Assembly (NCBI RefSeq): GCF_900215215.1
Contig: NZ_OBDR01000006.1
Location: forward strand, 39,010-103,009
DNA from: Methanohalophilus euhalobius
Lineage (GTDB): Archaea > Halobacteriota > Methanosarcinia > Methanosarcinales > Methanosarcinaceae
Direction: 5' to 3'
DNA length: 64,000 nucleotides
Part shown: piece after piece, positions 17,398 to 26,160 of the stretch
Layout of the letters: each line of letters begins with the position of its first letter
Numbering within the stretch: position 1 is the stretch's first letter
Position numbers and translations under genes: made by a program
The notes under the pieces: generated by a model
Told to the model about the DNA's origin: nothing
What the model saw: only the letters and a program-made list of their open reading frames with translations
The model's database searches: none

Positions 17398-19736
17398 ATC
17401 AGAAGAATCAGAATATTGGGGTTAGTGATTGGTTCACTAAAAAAATAAAGGAAGATATTGATTATCCAGAACAGAGTAACAAAACACTGGATGTCTTCAT
17501 TAACGATATCATAGGGATCCTGGACAATTCAAAAAAATTGAGTGATGCTGCAGACGATATCTATGACAAACTTGAAAAATCAGAATTCATCAACAATATA
17601 TGTTCTGATTCTCGTTTCCCTATATGTTCCCTTTTCCATCACATGAAAAACACATCGGCTGTTGCAACATGCATTTTGTTTCAAAATATTGCAAAAGATA
17701 AGTCATATTTGGAGAAATGTCTGAAAGAATACGATATAAAGGCTGATTATGCAGAAAAGGATCTTGTTTCTCTTTTAAGGATTGCTGCACTGTTACATGA
17801 TATTGGAAAACCGCGCTCATCAAGTAAAAAGGTAAGGTATGGACCATATTATCATCATACCACTCAAACAAGAGAAATTCTGGAACACATACTTGAAAAT
17901 ACCAGTTCTAATCTTGTTGAAAAATATGAATTGAATAAAATCGTTCCAAAACTTGCAGCACAGCATCATTCAAGAGATACCTCCACAAAACTGGAACGAT
18001 TGCTCAGCAAAGCAGATACAGTGGCTTCAGCTGCAGACAGGATCAATGAAATTGACAGTAATCTGGAAAACGGAAATCTTCATCTTGAAAGCAAGGATAA
18101 AATATTTCCTCATGAGATCAACTGTGATGCAGGGGGTATGAAATGTCTGGAAAAGAATCATACCACTGTACTGGGTAATGGAAGCACAATTGATTGCAAG
18201 GTTGAAATCAAAGACCCAACAGCAAACTCTGCTCAACTGTTCTATGATTCTGTATGCTATGGAGGGCCTGTAAAATATCTCGGGAAAACATATCCTATAT
18301 CGGGCAACATCGGTATTCTTTCTCTTGATGTAATGGGCATTCAAGGGTTCATAGGTGAAGCAGATAAACTCAATATGTTGAGGGGTGGAAGTTACTTTGT
18401 AGACAAAGTTCTTGAAGCAGCAAAAGACGTAATTGCACATAAAGTATGCCCTGAAGCAGTCCTTTTCTGGGGAGGAGGCAATCTTCTCTCATTCATTCCA
18501 GCAACTGAAATGTATAGAAAAGAATTAAAGGAAACTATAGAAAATAAGGTAAAAGATATATCAAACGACGGATTGCAGGTTGCGGTAATTACCTTTGAAG
18601 AAGAACTTGCAAACGTTGCGGGGCAGTTCAATGATACTCTGGAAAAATCGCAGAATGAACTTGAAACCAGGAAGAATGAGACAAGATCCAGACAGCCCAT
18701 AAAGAATACGAAAAAGACATGTCGGTATTGTGCCAAAAGACCTGAAGCATCAAGTGGTGGTTCTTGCAAGGTATGCAAGGAGAAAGAAGAAAAAGGCAAA
18801 TTGGCGAAGTGTCGTCTTTTCAACAAATATATCAAGAATACTCATGATTGTTCCATACCCACAGAGCTTTCTCATCTTGGTGAATCGATCGGTGCACTGG
18901 TAATCGATGGTAACATGATGGGGAGATTATTCCAGCAGACAAGTACACCTGCAGAGTATACCTATAAGAGTCACACCTTCAAGACCAAATTCGACAAAAT
19001 ACTGGAAGATTCAATAACCACTTTTCTTGATCAAGAAGAGAATCTCAACCTGGTAAAGCATCGAAAAGAAGGTATTGACTATCTTGGAATCGATGTACTC
19101 TATGCGGGTGGAGATGACGTACTTATTCTCATGAATGCAAAAGCTGTAATCCAGTTTGCAAGTCATTTGATTGAAAATGTATCTGAAGAGTTCATGTTTA
19201 AAAAGAAATTCTATGATACCACTACATTTGAGAATCCTACCGTAACCATATCCTGTGGAATTGCAATTGCAGATAACAGTTTTCCTATCTATTTCCTGCT
19301 GGATGCAGCAAGAGAAATGGAATCCAGTGCCAAGAAAGAATTCAGGCAGAATACCAGCACAGATGATTACAACATAATCAAAATTCCAAAAGGTGCCATG
19401 TCAGTCACAGCTGTAAATTCTGCTATGCCTGAAAAAGACCATATTTCATTTGTTTTCCCTCATGATCTCAAAGATCTTGAACAGTTAAGCAGGATATTTG
19501 ATATTGCTTTCTATCGGGAAAAATCTCGAACCCTCATTTCAGACCTGGTTACATGCGGTAATTCAAAACATGAATATTTGAACCTGATAAAATACATGTA
19601 TTCATCTGTGCAGCGCAAAAGTGATAGCATAAATATTGATGATTGTGAATGGATGGCCGATACATTATGTAATGACAATCTGCTTTCGGCATCCCGTATG
19701 ATCATACCTCATCTGTTACATGGGGAGGGGGAATAA
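17394..19736 (+). CDS. cas10: Type III effector large subunit Cas10 with HD and GGDD motifs
   Basis: Cas10 is the signature subunit of type III complexes. On target RNA binding it cuts single-stranded DNA through its HD domain and makes cyclic oligoadenylates through its Palm domain. H135-D136 in LLHDIGKP is the HD motif, C443/C446/C458/C461 form a zinc knuckle, and AGGDDVLI at 571-578 carries an intact GGDD cyclase motif. Both activities should therefore be present. The start is TTG 17394, supported by the ribosome binding site AAGGAGG about 8 bp upstream and by its overlap with the cas6 stop. Confidence 0.95.
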   Translation: MNQKNQNIGVSDWFTKKIKEDIDYPEQSNKTLDVFINDIIGILDNSKKLSDAADDIYDKLEKSEFINNICSDSRFPICSLFHHMKNTSAVATCILFQNIAKDKSYLEKCLKEYDIKADYAEKDLVSLLRIAALLHDIGKPRSSSKKVRYGPYYHHTTQTREILEHILENTSSNLVEKYELNKIVPKLAAQHHSRDTSTKLERLLSKADTVASAADRINEIDSNLENGNLHLESKDKIFPHEINCDAGGMKCLEKNHTTVLGNGSTIDCKVEIKDPTANSAQLFYDSVCYGGPVKYLGKTYPISGNIGILSLDVMGIQGFIGEADKLNMLRGGSYFVDKVLEAAKDVIAHKVCPEAVLFWGGGNLLSFIPATEMYRKELKETIENKVKDISNDGLQVAVITFEEELANVAGQFNDTLEKSQNELETRKNETRSRQPIKNTKKTCRYCAKRPEASSGGSCKVCKEKEEKGKLAKCRLFNKYIKNTHDCSIPTELSHLGESIGALVIDGNMMGRLFQQTSTPAEYTYKSHTFKTKFDKILEDSITTFLDQEENLNLVKHRKEGIDYLGIDVLYAGGDDVLILMNAKAVIQFASHLIENVSEEFMFKKKFYDTTTFENPTVTISCGIAIADNSFPIYFLLDAAREMESSAKKEFRQNTSTDDYNIIKIPKGAMSVTAVNSAMPEKDHISFVFPHDLKDLEQLSRIFDIAFYREKSRTLISDLVTCGNSKHEYLNLIKYMYSSVQRKSDSINIDDCEWMADTLCNDNLLSASRMIIPHLLHGEGE

Positions 19737-19737
19737 A

Positions 19738-20391
19738 ATGAATATTTGGAAAGTATCACTCAAAGCCACCAGTGATTTCCATACAGCAGGAAAATCCAGC
19801 GGTTCAACGATTGACTATCTGAAAAACAGTGAAGATATGCCATACATACCTGCCACTCATATCAAAGGGGTTATGCGAACAGAGGCAGAACGGATAATAC
19901 GCACTTTAAAAGATGTTAATTGCTGGGTTACGGGTGACCCAGATCAAAAGGAAGTATCTGAAGAAAATAAGCGCAAAATTCGAAGCTGTAGGGATTTATC
20001 TGATGAAACGTGTGATGTCTGCAGGATATTTGGCACTCCCAATGACGATAATAAGTACACGGAAGGTAAAATTCGAGTAACTGATTTTGTCTATACGGAA
20101 GGGAATAAGAGTACATCTGCAAGGATGCATGTATCTATAGATAGAGATATGCTTTCGAATACAGGTGGTGGATTATATCGAACTTTTGCAGTACCATCAG
20201 GCACTGTTTTTTCAGGATATTTCATAATCCGAAACTTAAGTGATGACGATAATAAATTGCTATGGGGTGCCCTGCATTCAATGTGTCATTATGGTCTTGG
20301 TGGTGAACGGTCACGTGGAATGGGTAGTTTTGAAGTTGCTGGAATTAAAGAGATCAAATATGAGCAATTTTGCACAGAGGTAGATTTATAA
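19738..20391 (+). CDS. csm3: Csm3-like Cas7 RAMP subunit (first copy)
   Basis: A 217-residue single-RAMP protein of the Csm3/Cas7 group, which forms the backbone along the crRNA and cuts target RNA at 6-nt steps. The hallmark YIPATHIKGVMRTE replaces the usual IPGSSLKG motif, and the C-terminal glycine-rich loop reads YGLGGERSRGMG. A Cys pair (CDVCRIFG) follows the family pattern. D26 in the early loop may correspond to the catalytic Asp, less clearly than in the second copy. ATG 19738 is chosen over an upstream TTG because of the strong G/A-rich binding site just before it. Confidence 0.88.
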   Translation: MNIWKVSLKATSDFHTAGKSSGSTIDYLKNSEDMPYIPATHIKGVMRTEAERIIRTLKDVNCWVTGDPDQKEVSEENKRKIRSCRDLSDETCDVCRIFGTPNDDNKYTEGKIRVTDFVYTEGNKSTSARMHVSIDRDMLSNTGGGLYRTFAVPSGTVFSGYFIIRNLSDDDNKLLWGALHSMCHYGLGGERSRGMGSFEVAGIKEIKYEQFCTEVDL

Positions 20392-21479
20392 TGAAAGTTT
20401 TAACGGCAACACTGAAAAACCTGGCACCTCTGCATATTGGAACAGGAAAAAAGACTGGAAATTTTTCAAAAACCCTTGAGTATATTCCAGGCCGAACAAT
20501 ACGGGGAATGGTGGGGTATTACCTATACAATAATAACAAATCTCTATTCAACGCCCTTCGCATCAATGAAGATGAGGATATGAGTCAAACTGGAGTATTC
20601 TTCAAAAACGCTCTGCCGATTAATAAAGGTAAGTCCACACGAGCCTGTCCTGTATCATTTAAGTGGTGCAAAAAATGTGGTCATATGATTGAACCTGACA
20701 AAAAAGAGTGTACCAATACAGTGGAAGACAGACCGTGTTTGCATGAAGGGAAAAAATATGGAGGCTTTATTACTGCTGATTCGTTTGAAACAGGGGAACT
20801 TGAAAGCGTCTCGGTGAATACACAGATTTCTACAAAATGTCCGATTACACGAGATGGTAATACAAGTCCTGGACCATATGATGACATTGCTCCCTATAAC
20901 ATAGAGAGTATTGTAGAGGGTACAGAATTCGAATTCCAGTGTATTGTTGAAGATGAATATGTAGATGGTTTGAAAGAAGCATTGAATGAATCTGGTATAT
21001 TTGGGGGACTGGGTGGTTTCCGCTCCCGTGGATATGGAACTGTGACATTTTCCAATTTCAATGCAACTCCTGCATCTGATATGATTCAGGAAAAAGCCAG
21101 TAATATCTCGCAATTCAAGAATGCAATGATGGTTACTAATTCTCCAATGATTCTCAGGGATGGTGAAACTTCCATTATAGGCTTTGATGAGAATTTCGAA
21201 CAATATGTTTCTAAAAGTTGTGACATTTGCGCCACTCAGGGAAATTTCAAAATTGTGAGTGGAGATAAGGGTTCACAGAAACTCAATGAAGGTATTGCAC
21301 GTGGCTGGTCCATTAAGGAAGGTAACAAGGTTTCCGAGATCATTCCCTGTATTGGAATGGGTAGCTGCGCAGTGGTTGAAGGAGACCCTGAAGTCATGGC
21401 AACTCTGGAAGTCTATGGAATCGGGGAGATGATCAACAGTGGATATGGTGACGTGTATTTCATGGAGGGCCATCTATGA
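20391..21479 (+). CDS. csx10: Csx10-like RAMP protein (Cas5 group)
   Basis: A 362-residue RAMP protein likely to bind the 5' handle of the crRNA next to Cas10. IGTGKKTGN followed by YIPGRTIRGMVG fits Csx10 better than Csm4, which has an HSDTLFSA motif not seen here. Zinc-type cysteines (CKKCGH and two later Cys) sit in an insertion near residue 85, and GGLGGFRSRGYG is the glycine-rich loop. ATG 20391 overlaps the previous stop by one base. With the multiple csm3-like genes this points to subtype III-D or a close relative. Confidence 0.72.
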   Translation: MKVLTATLKNLAPLHIGTGKKTGNFSKTLEYIPGRTIRGMVGYYLYNNNKSLFNALRINEDEDMSQTGVFFKNALPINKGKSTRACPVSFKWCKKCGHMIEPDKKECTNTVEDRPCLHEGKKYGGFITADSFETGELESVSVNTQISTKCPITRDGNTSPGPYDDIAPYNIESIVEGTEFEFQCIVEDEYVDGLKEALNESGIFGGLGGFRSRGYGTVTFSNFNATPASDMIQEKASNISQFKNAMMVTNSPMILRDGETSIIGFDENFEQYVSKSCDICATQGNFKIVSGDKGSQKLNEGIARGWSIKEGNKVSEIIPCIGMGSCAVVEGDPEVMATLEVYGIGEMINSGYGDVYFMEGHL

Positions 21480-21976
21480 GCAGCAATTTGATCGAAATCA
21501 ATCAATATGCCTGGGAACTGGCAACACTGGCCATGTGGAAAGCTGGAAAAGAACTTAAAGCGTATTCTACTGACCAGATTCGCAGAATTGTAGCAGCTGG
21601 GAACTCAGGCAACATTAACGATATCAAGAATATTATAGATCAATATTCACCTGCTCCCCCTCAGGGGAAGAAAGAGTACCAGGCTCAGGGTGAAATCCGC
21701 GCAAAACGCCAGAAAAATAAGGACTTTGGGAATAATTTGATTCAAGTTATATCTGAAAGAGATGTAGAAGATATACAGCGTTTGTTACAATATGTATTAT
21801 GGAATATAAAAATTCTTGAATATGCTTACAAGAAATCTGAAGATAAATTTATAGATGAAATTGCTCTGGAGCTTGATTGTGAATATGTAAATAAAGAAAA
21901 GATTACGGGTAATTTAAAGCAATTCATAGATGATAACAGAAGGAAAGGTAATTCCAGGGATAAAAGGAGGAGATAA
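21476..21976 (+). CDS. Putative small (Cas11/Csm2-like) subunit of the type III complex
   Basis: A mainly helical 166-residue protein. The segment YSTDQIRRIVAAG resembles the conserved start of Csm2 small subunits, which line the inner belly of the complex. A Pro/Gly-rich linker near residue 60 separates two helical parts. It overlaps the csx10 stop by 4 bp (ATGA). The assignment rests on position, helical content and one motif, so it is tentative. Confidence 0.55.
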   Translation: MSSNLIEINQYAWELATLAMWKAGKELKAYSTDQIRRIVAAGNSGNINDIKNIIDQYSPAPPQGKKEYQAQGEIRAKRQKNKDFGNNLIQVISERDVEDIQRLLQYVLWNIKILEYAYKKSEDKFIDEIALELDCEYVNKEKITGNLKQFIDDNRRKGNSRDKRRR

Positions 21977-21978
21977 TT

Positions 21979-22494
21979 ATGACTGTTGAGTTCAATAGAG
22001 ATGAGTTGGGGAGTATAGTTCTGGATTCGTATGAACTTATGCTGGAAATTCCATCTCCCAATAAAAAAGGAGATAAATACGAAATTCCTTCCAGGGGCAA
22101 ACTGAAAAATCTTCCTGAAGCACTGCGGGAGTTTGAAGATCCACAATCTGCAATATTACATTTCACAAAAAGTGCATCTTATTTTTTACCACGTTCTGAT
22201 GCTAAATTGAGTGACTATTTGCAAATGTTGCTCTCCAAAGTCCAAAAGATACAAAGGGAAGAATCTGATCCTGAAAAAATCAGGGAAAGAATACGTTATC
22301 TTATAGGATACAGTAACTGGAGTATGGATGCGGTTTGTAATATATTCGGGATGTCTGCCAGTGATCAGCAAGTGCGTGAGAGGGTTCACACCATGGTCAA
22401 TGCCGAACTTGGCCTTATTGACAGAGAAAAAGATGTTGACATAATCGTTGACAAAATTATGAAATGGAAATCAAACAATCCCAGGGGAAGATAA
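21979..22494 (+). CDS. Uncharacterised helical protein in the type III operon
   Basis: A 171-residue protein, starting 3 bp after the previous stop behind a good binding site (AGGAGG). I do not recognise its family. It is charged and mostly helical, with no catalytic motif that I can see. The tight spacing in the middle of the effector genes suggests it is a structural subunit, perhaps a second small subunit or a Csx19-like partner of Csx10; neither is shown by sequence. Confidence 0.6.
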   Translation: MTVEFNRDELGSIVLDSYELMLEIPSPNKKGDKYEIPSRGKLKNLPEALREFEDPQSAILHFTKSASYFLPRSDAKLSDYLQMLLSKVQKIQREESDPEKIRERIRYLIGYSNWSMDAVCNIFGMSASDQQVRERVHTMVNAELGLIDREKDVDIIVDKIMKWKSNNPRGR

Positions 22495-22496
22495 TT

Positions 22497-23261
22497 ATGT
22501 TCAGAAAACTGGTGGACAGAGCAATTTTGCAGTATAAGGTCACTACGAAATCCGATTTACATATCGGGGGTCACACTACTGTTGAACCTGCAGAGGTTGA
22601 CAATCCTGTAATCAAAAATACGGAAGGTTATCCAATCATACCAGGTAGCAGTCTGAAAGGTGTAATGCGAACCGAAGTGGAGCGATTGCTTAAAGGACTG
22701 GATATTAAAGTGTGTGATGTATTTGATAATGAAAGTTATGGAGGCTGTAATGAGTGTCCAGTTTGCTACCTTTTCGGAGGCAAAGATTTGGCATCATCGA
22801 TACGCATTAAAGATGCAGTTGCCGATAATAAAAAGACATTGATCAGAGATAGTGTAGCCATTGACCGCCAGACAAGGAAAGCCCGTGATGGTGGCAAATA
22901 TGATATAGAGGCAGTTCCCAGGGGTACAATATTCAAGGGAACAATAACAATAGAAAACACAGGAATTGAATCGGATGGTTATCTCTATGACCATGCAAAA
23001 CTTGGTGGATTACTCGGTCTGATCGATTTTTTCAATGCATGCAGTGGAAACATAGGTCATGCTGTGTCCCGAGGATTTGGGGAAGTGGAAATTGAAATCG
23101 AAAAACTCAATCTGATTACAGCACAGGATTATCTTGACGGCAAATATGAAGGAAGCGAATATTCTCCACAGACTGATGAATATCAGGATTTAAAATCAAA
23201 TGCTGCTGCTGACTGGTCCAAATATGTAAAAGAAGATAAGCATGTCTGTCAAGAGGGATGA
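22497..23261 (+). CDS. csm3: Csm3-like Cas7 RAMP subunit (second copy)
   Basis: A 254-residue Csm3-type subunit with the most canonical motifs of the set: EVDNPVIKN carries the likely catalytic D35 for target RNA cleavage, IIPGSSLKGVMRTE is the RAMP signature, CNECPVCYLFGG a Cys motif, and GHAVSRGFGEV the glycine-rich loop. ATG 22497 is preferred to the upstream ATG 22464 because AGGGGAAG lies just before it and the longer form would overlap the previous gene by 31 bp. The last 35 residues are a charged tail. Confidence 0.88.
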   Translation: MFRKLVDRAILQYKVTTKSDLHIGGHTTVEPAEVDNPVIKNTEGYPIIPGSSLKGVMRTEVERLLKGLDIKVCDVFDNESYGGCNECPVCYLFGGKDLASSIRIKDAVADNKKTLIRDSVAIDRQTRKARDGGKYDIEAVPRGTIFKGTITIENTGIESDGYLYDHAKLGGLLGLIDFFNACSGNIGHAVSRGFGEVEIEIEKLNLITAQDYLDGKYEGSEYSPQTDEYQDLKSNAAADWSKYVKEDKHVCQEG

Positions 23262-24613
23262 TAGTGACCGATTATAGCATCTTTCAAAATCGATGGCAAA
23301 TAACTGCCAGGTTAACACTGGTTACACCTCTGCGTATCGGTGGTGGACAGAATGCAGGTGCATATTCTCTCTCACAGAGTCCAGTACTCTTATCCTATGA
23401 TGCCCAGACAAAAAAACCCGACCCGTATATACCAGGCAGCAGCCTTAAAGGTGTATTGAGAAGTACGGTTGAAAGAATAATACGTACTTTCAATGAAAAC
23501 AAATCCTGCATTGCTGTAAGTAATAAAAGAGATAACAATTTGCTTTGTGGAAAAGAGGATTGTATTCCCTGCTCAATATTTGGATCACAGAAAGAAGGTG
23601 CCAGTATTAGGGTACAGGATGCACATCTTTCCGATGAACTAAATCAGAACCTTGCTCTGGGAGAACGTCCACACTGTGCAACCCGCTATAAAAAAAGGGG
23701 ACACGAATATGTGATGCAAACCAGAAAGAAAGGCAACGGACAAGTACCAAATGCAAATCCTCGCTTTGAAGAAATTGTAACAGCAAACAATTCGTTTGAT
23801 GTCACTATTAATCTTGATAATGCAAACGAGCAGGAAGTTGGTTTTGTATTACTTGCCCTGAATGAATTCAACCATAAGAGATGCTGTCTTGGAGGAGGGA
23901 CATCTAGAGGAAACGGGTTTGTAGATGTAAATCGGGTTAGGGTTGCAAAAAAGAGTGTTGACAATGATGATGATGCCTTGTTTCAGGTGAAGACAGAACA
24001 AATGGACCCTATTATGTTCTGTAATGCAGCAAAGAAGTACCTGAAAAATATAGATAACGGTGAGGATACATGTCGTAGAGATTTCGATGTATACTATCGT
24101 GCTTATTCTACCGATAAATTGGAAGGCAATGTGGTTGTTCCTTATGAGATTATTACAACGAAGGATTTCCAGATGCCAGGGGCAGATGAGGCTACCGTAA
24201 CCAATCAAGGGGTACCAATAATACCAGGTTCAACCATCAAGGGTTACCTTCGACATACATTGATTTCTAAAGGTGAAGATGCAGATACTATAGACGAGTT
24301 GTTTGGTGCCTCTGTGGGTAATAACCAACATCGTTCAAGGATTTTAATCTCCGATGCATTTCCACTAGAACAATTTGCCTCTAGCGATATGATTCCTGCA
24401 AATACAAGACTGAAACTCTGGATGGTTTTTGATAATATTGAAAGGCACGAAGTTGAACTTATTAGCAACATCCTGAAAAAAGAATGTACAATTACAGGAA
24501 AAAGTGTTGCCGATCCCAACAAAACAGGAAAATCTTCACGCAATGTTGTGAGATTTCATCCAGTATTACCAGAAAAATTTGAGGCAAACAAGTTCCTGGA
24601 ATTAATGGTATAA
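23258..24613 (+). CDS. Tandem Cas7-like RAMP protein (Csm5-like)
   Basis: A 451-residue protein with two RAMP units. The first has PLRIGGGQNAGA and YIPGSSLKGVLRSTVER; the second has VPIIPGSTIKGYLRHTL. CIPCSIFGS repeats the Cys-loop motif of the other Cas7-like subunits. It probably caps the 3' end of the crRNA backbone, as Csm5 does, or supplies two fused backbone units as in some III-D complexes. It overlaps the previous stop by 4 bp. Confidence 0.75.
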   Translation: MIVTDYSIFQNRWQITARLTLVTPLRIGGGQNAGAYSLSQSPVLLSYDAQTKKPDPYIPGSSLKGVLRSTVERIIRTFNENKSCIAVSNKRDNNLLCGKEDCIPCSIFGSQKEGASIRVQDAHLSDELNQNLALGERPHCATRYKKRGHEYVMQTRKKGNGQVPNANPRFEEIVTANNSFDVTINLDNANEQEVGFVLLALNEFNHKRCCLGGGTSRGNGFVDVNRVRVAKKSVDNDDDALFQVKTEQMDPIMFCNAAKKYLKNIDNGEDTCRRDFDVYYRAYSTDKLEGNVVVPYEIITTKDFQMPGADEATVTNQGVPIIPGSTIKGYLRHTLISKGEDADTIDELFGASVGNNQHRSRILISDAFPLEQFASSDMIPANTRLKLWMVFDNIERHEVELISNILKKECTITGKSVADPNKTGKSSRNVVRFHPVLPEKFEANKFLELMV

Positions 24614-24615
24614 AT

Positions 24616-25116
24616 ATGAAATACTGGTTGGCTTTTATTGGTTCGAGCCCGTTTGCTGTAATCAATACAATCTGGGCGGCCTGCAGGGAAGAAGGTTATG
24701 TACCCGAACATGTCAAGTTCCTTACAAACAGGGAACTTAAAGAAGAGTGGAAGGACACTATTGGCAATTGGGTCCCCACACTTCTTGAAAAATATGGTGT
24801 AATCGACCCGCTATACTCCACCGAGGACATTGTAGAAACTGATTTTCAGATGATTCATAACAAATATCGTTCCCTTCTTTCTGAAATCGGTGATAATGAT
24901 GAGGTTGCTGTGGATATCACGCCTGGACGAAAATATATGTCAGCCATATCGATGGAAGTTGGACTGGAGATGGGGGTGGATCATGTATATTACATGCATC
25001 TATCAGATAACAGGTATCAGAATTCTCCGTATCCTTTAATTCCAAAACATCGCCATGCCTTGATTGATATGAAGAAAGAATTCTATGATAATACATCGGT
25101 TGGGGAAGATGAATGA
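24616..25116 (+). CDS. Stand-alone CARF-domain protein
   Basis: A single CARF (cyclic-oligoadenylate-binding Rossmann) domain of 166 residues. The first strand and loop read AFIGSSPFAVINTIW, and VDITPGRKYMSAIS is the second ligand-binding motif with its conserved Lys. No effector domain is attached. A protein of this size can be a ring nuclease that destroys the cyclic oligoadenylate signal (Crn1-like). Alternatively it can be the sensor half of the PIN nuclease encoded next, whose ATG overlaps this stop (ATGA). Confidence 0.75.
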   Translation: MKYWLAFIGSSPFAVINTIWAACREEGYVPEHVKFLTNRELKEEWKDTIGNWVPTLLEKYGVIDPLYSTEDIVETDFQMIHNKYRSLLSEIGDNDEVAVDITPGRKYMSAISMEVGLEMGVDHVYYMHLSDNRYQNSPYPLIPKHRHALIDMKKEFYDNTSVGEDE

Positions 25117-26141
25117 TAATACCAAAACAATATTTGATTGGTTTGCTTAATGTTTTATCTGAAACTTCCAGCCAATTGGAGGTGGATTATCCTCCTCTGG
25201 GACATCTTTTGGATATCAGGATTGGCGAAAAATGCGAAATAACTGCTATTTCCAGAGAATATTTCAGAACAAGCAGAAGTAATGCATTACGTCTCTATCG
25301 GAATGATAATTTCTTGTCTCGGGAAATTCCTGATCATGATGACTTTAAAATATGTATGTATGCCTCATCCCTGTTAAATTCGGAAAATGAATCCGTACTT
25401 GAACATGAATTACAGGATGAAGGCAAACGTAACTTATTGAAGGGTGATAAGCCTCTTTTTATTGGATACGATACCAATTCCTTACGTCACAGAAGCAACC
25501 TTTTAATTCAAAACACATTATCCAAATTGTCTTTGGCGGATTCTCCAAACATTGGCTTTTGCCTGAGTGAGGTCGTTAAAAGAGAATTGCGCAATCAATG
25601 GGAAAATAAACATAAAAAATCAGATATCGACAAACTCTGTGCATTACATCCACAGGCTACACGTTTTCTGAACCAGCATCCTAAAACTGCCCGTATGGCC
25701 CGATTGGGTGCAGTAGAATACAAACATCTGATGGCCCAATTAAATTGTGAAGAGATCAATGGGAAGGGTCTGGGGGATAATAATATCATTCAATCGTATG
25801 AATTTTTTAGGGATAAGCGTAATGTGGACCTTCTTTTGATAAGTGGTGATAATGATTTTACTGCAATGGCACATGAGGAAAAGATACGTTCTGTGTACAT
25901 GAAACAGCCATCTAATTATGACACTAACTTCGAGTGTCAGTGGGAAGAGCTTGTTGAATTGCTTTACTGCATGGCAATAATATTCGGTCATATACGTCTG
26001 GAACATATCGATATATATGGCATATGGACAGGCAAAAATGAGGACGATTGGGACGATTACAGAATTTCTGTTGAAACAGGTGATCCTTCTATTTTCAAGG
26101 ACCTGATTATTCTCGAACAAAGTTATAAGTTGCCTATTTGA
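25113..26141 (+). CDS. PIN-domain ribonuclease of the type III locus
   Basis: Residues about 112-265 form a PIN nuclease domain: YDTN with D120, SEVVKREL with E153/E158, GLGDNNII with D222 and LISGDNDFTAMA with D246/D248. These are the acidic residues that bind metal in PIN ribonucleases. The first 110 residues and the last 75 are unassigned; I see no CARF motif in either. Its start overlaps the stop of the CARF gene, so the two are made together. It is a candidate effector that cleaves RNA when the locus signals. I know of no characterised enzyme with this arrangement. Confidence 0.72.
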   Translation: MIIPKQYLIGLLNVLSETSSQLEVDYPPLGHLLDIRIGEKCEITAISREYFRTSRSNALRLYRNDNFLSREIPDHDDFKICMYASSLLNSENESVLEHELQDEGKRNLLKGDKPLFIGYDTNSLRHRSNLLIQNTLSKLSLADSPNIGFCLSEVVKRELRNQWENKHKKSDIDKLCALHPQATRFLNQHPKTARMARLGAVEYKHLMAQLNCEEINGKGLGDNNIIQSYEFFRDKRNVDLLLISGDNDFTAMAHEEKIRSVYMKQPSNYDTNFECQWEELVELLYCMAIIFGHIRLEHIDIYGIWTGKNEDDWDDYRISVETGDPSIFKDLIILEQSYKLPI

Positions 26142-26160
26142 TTTAAGGAAGTGCTTTCTG

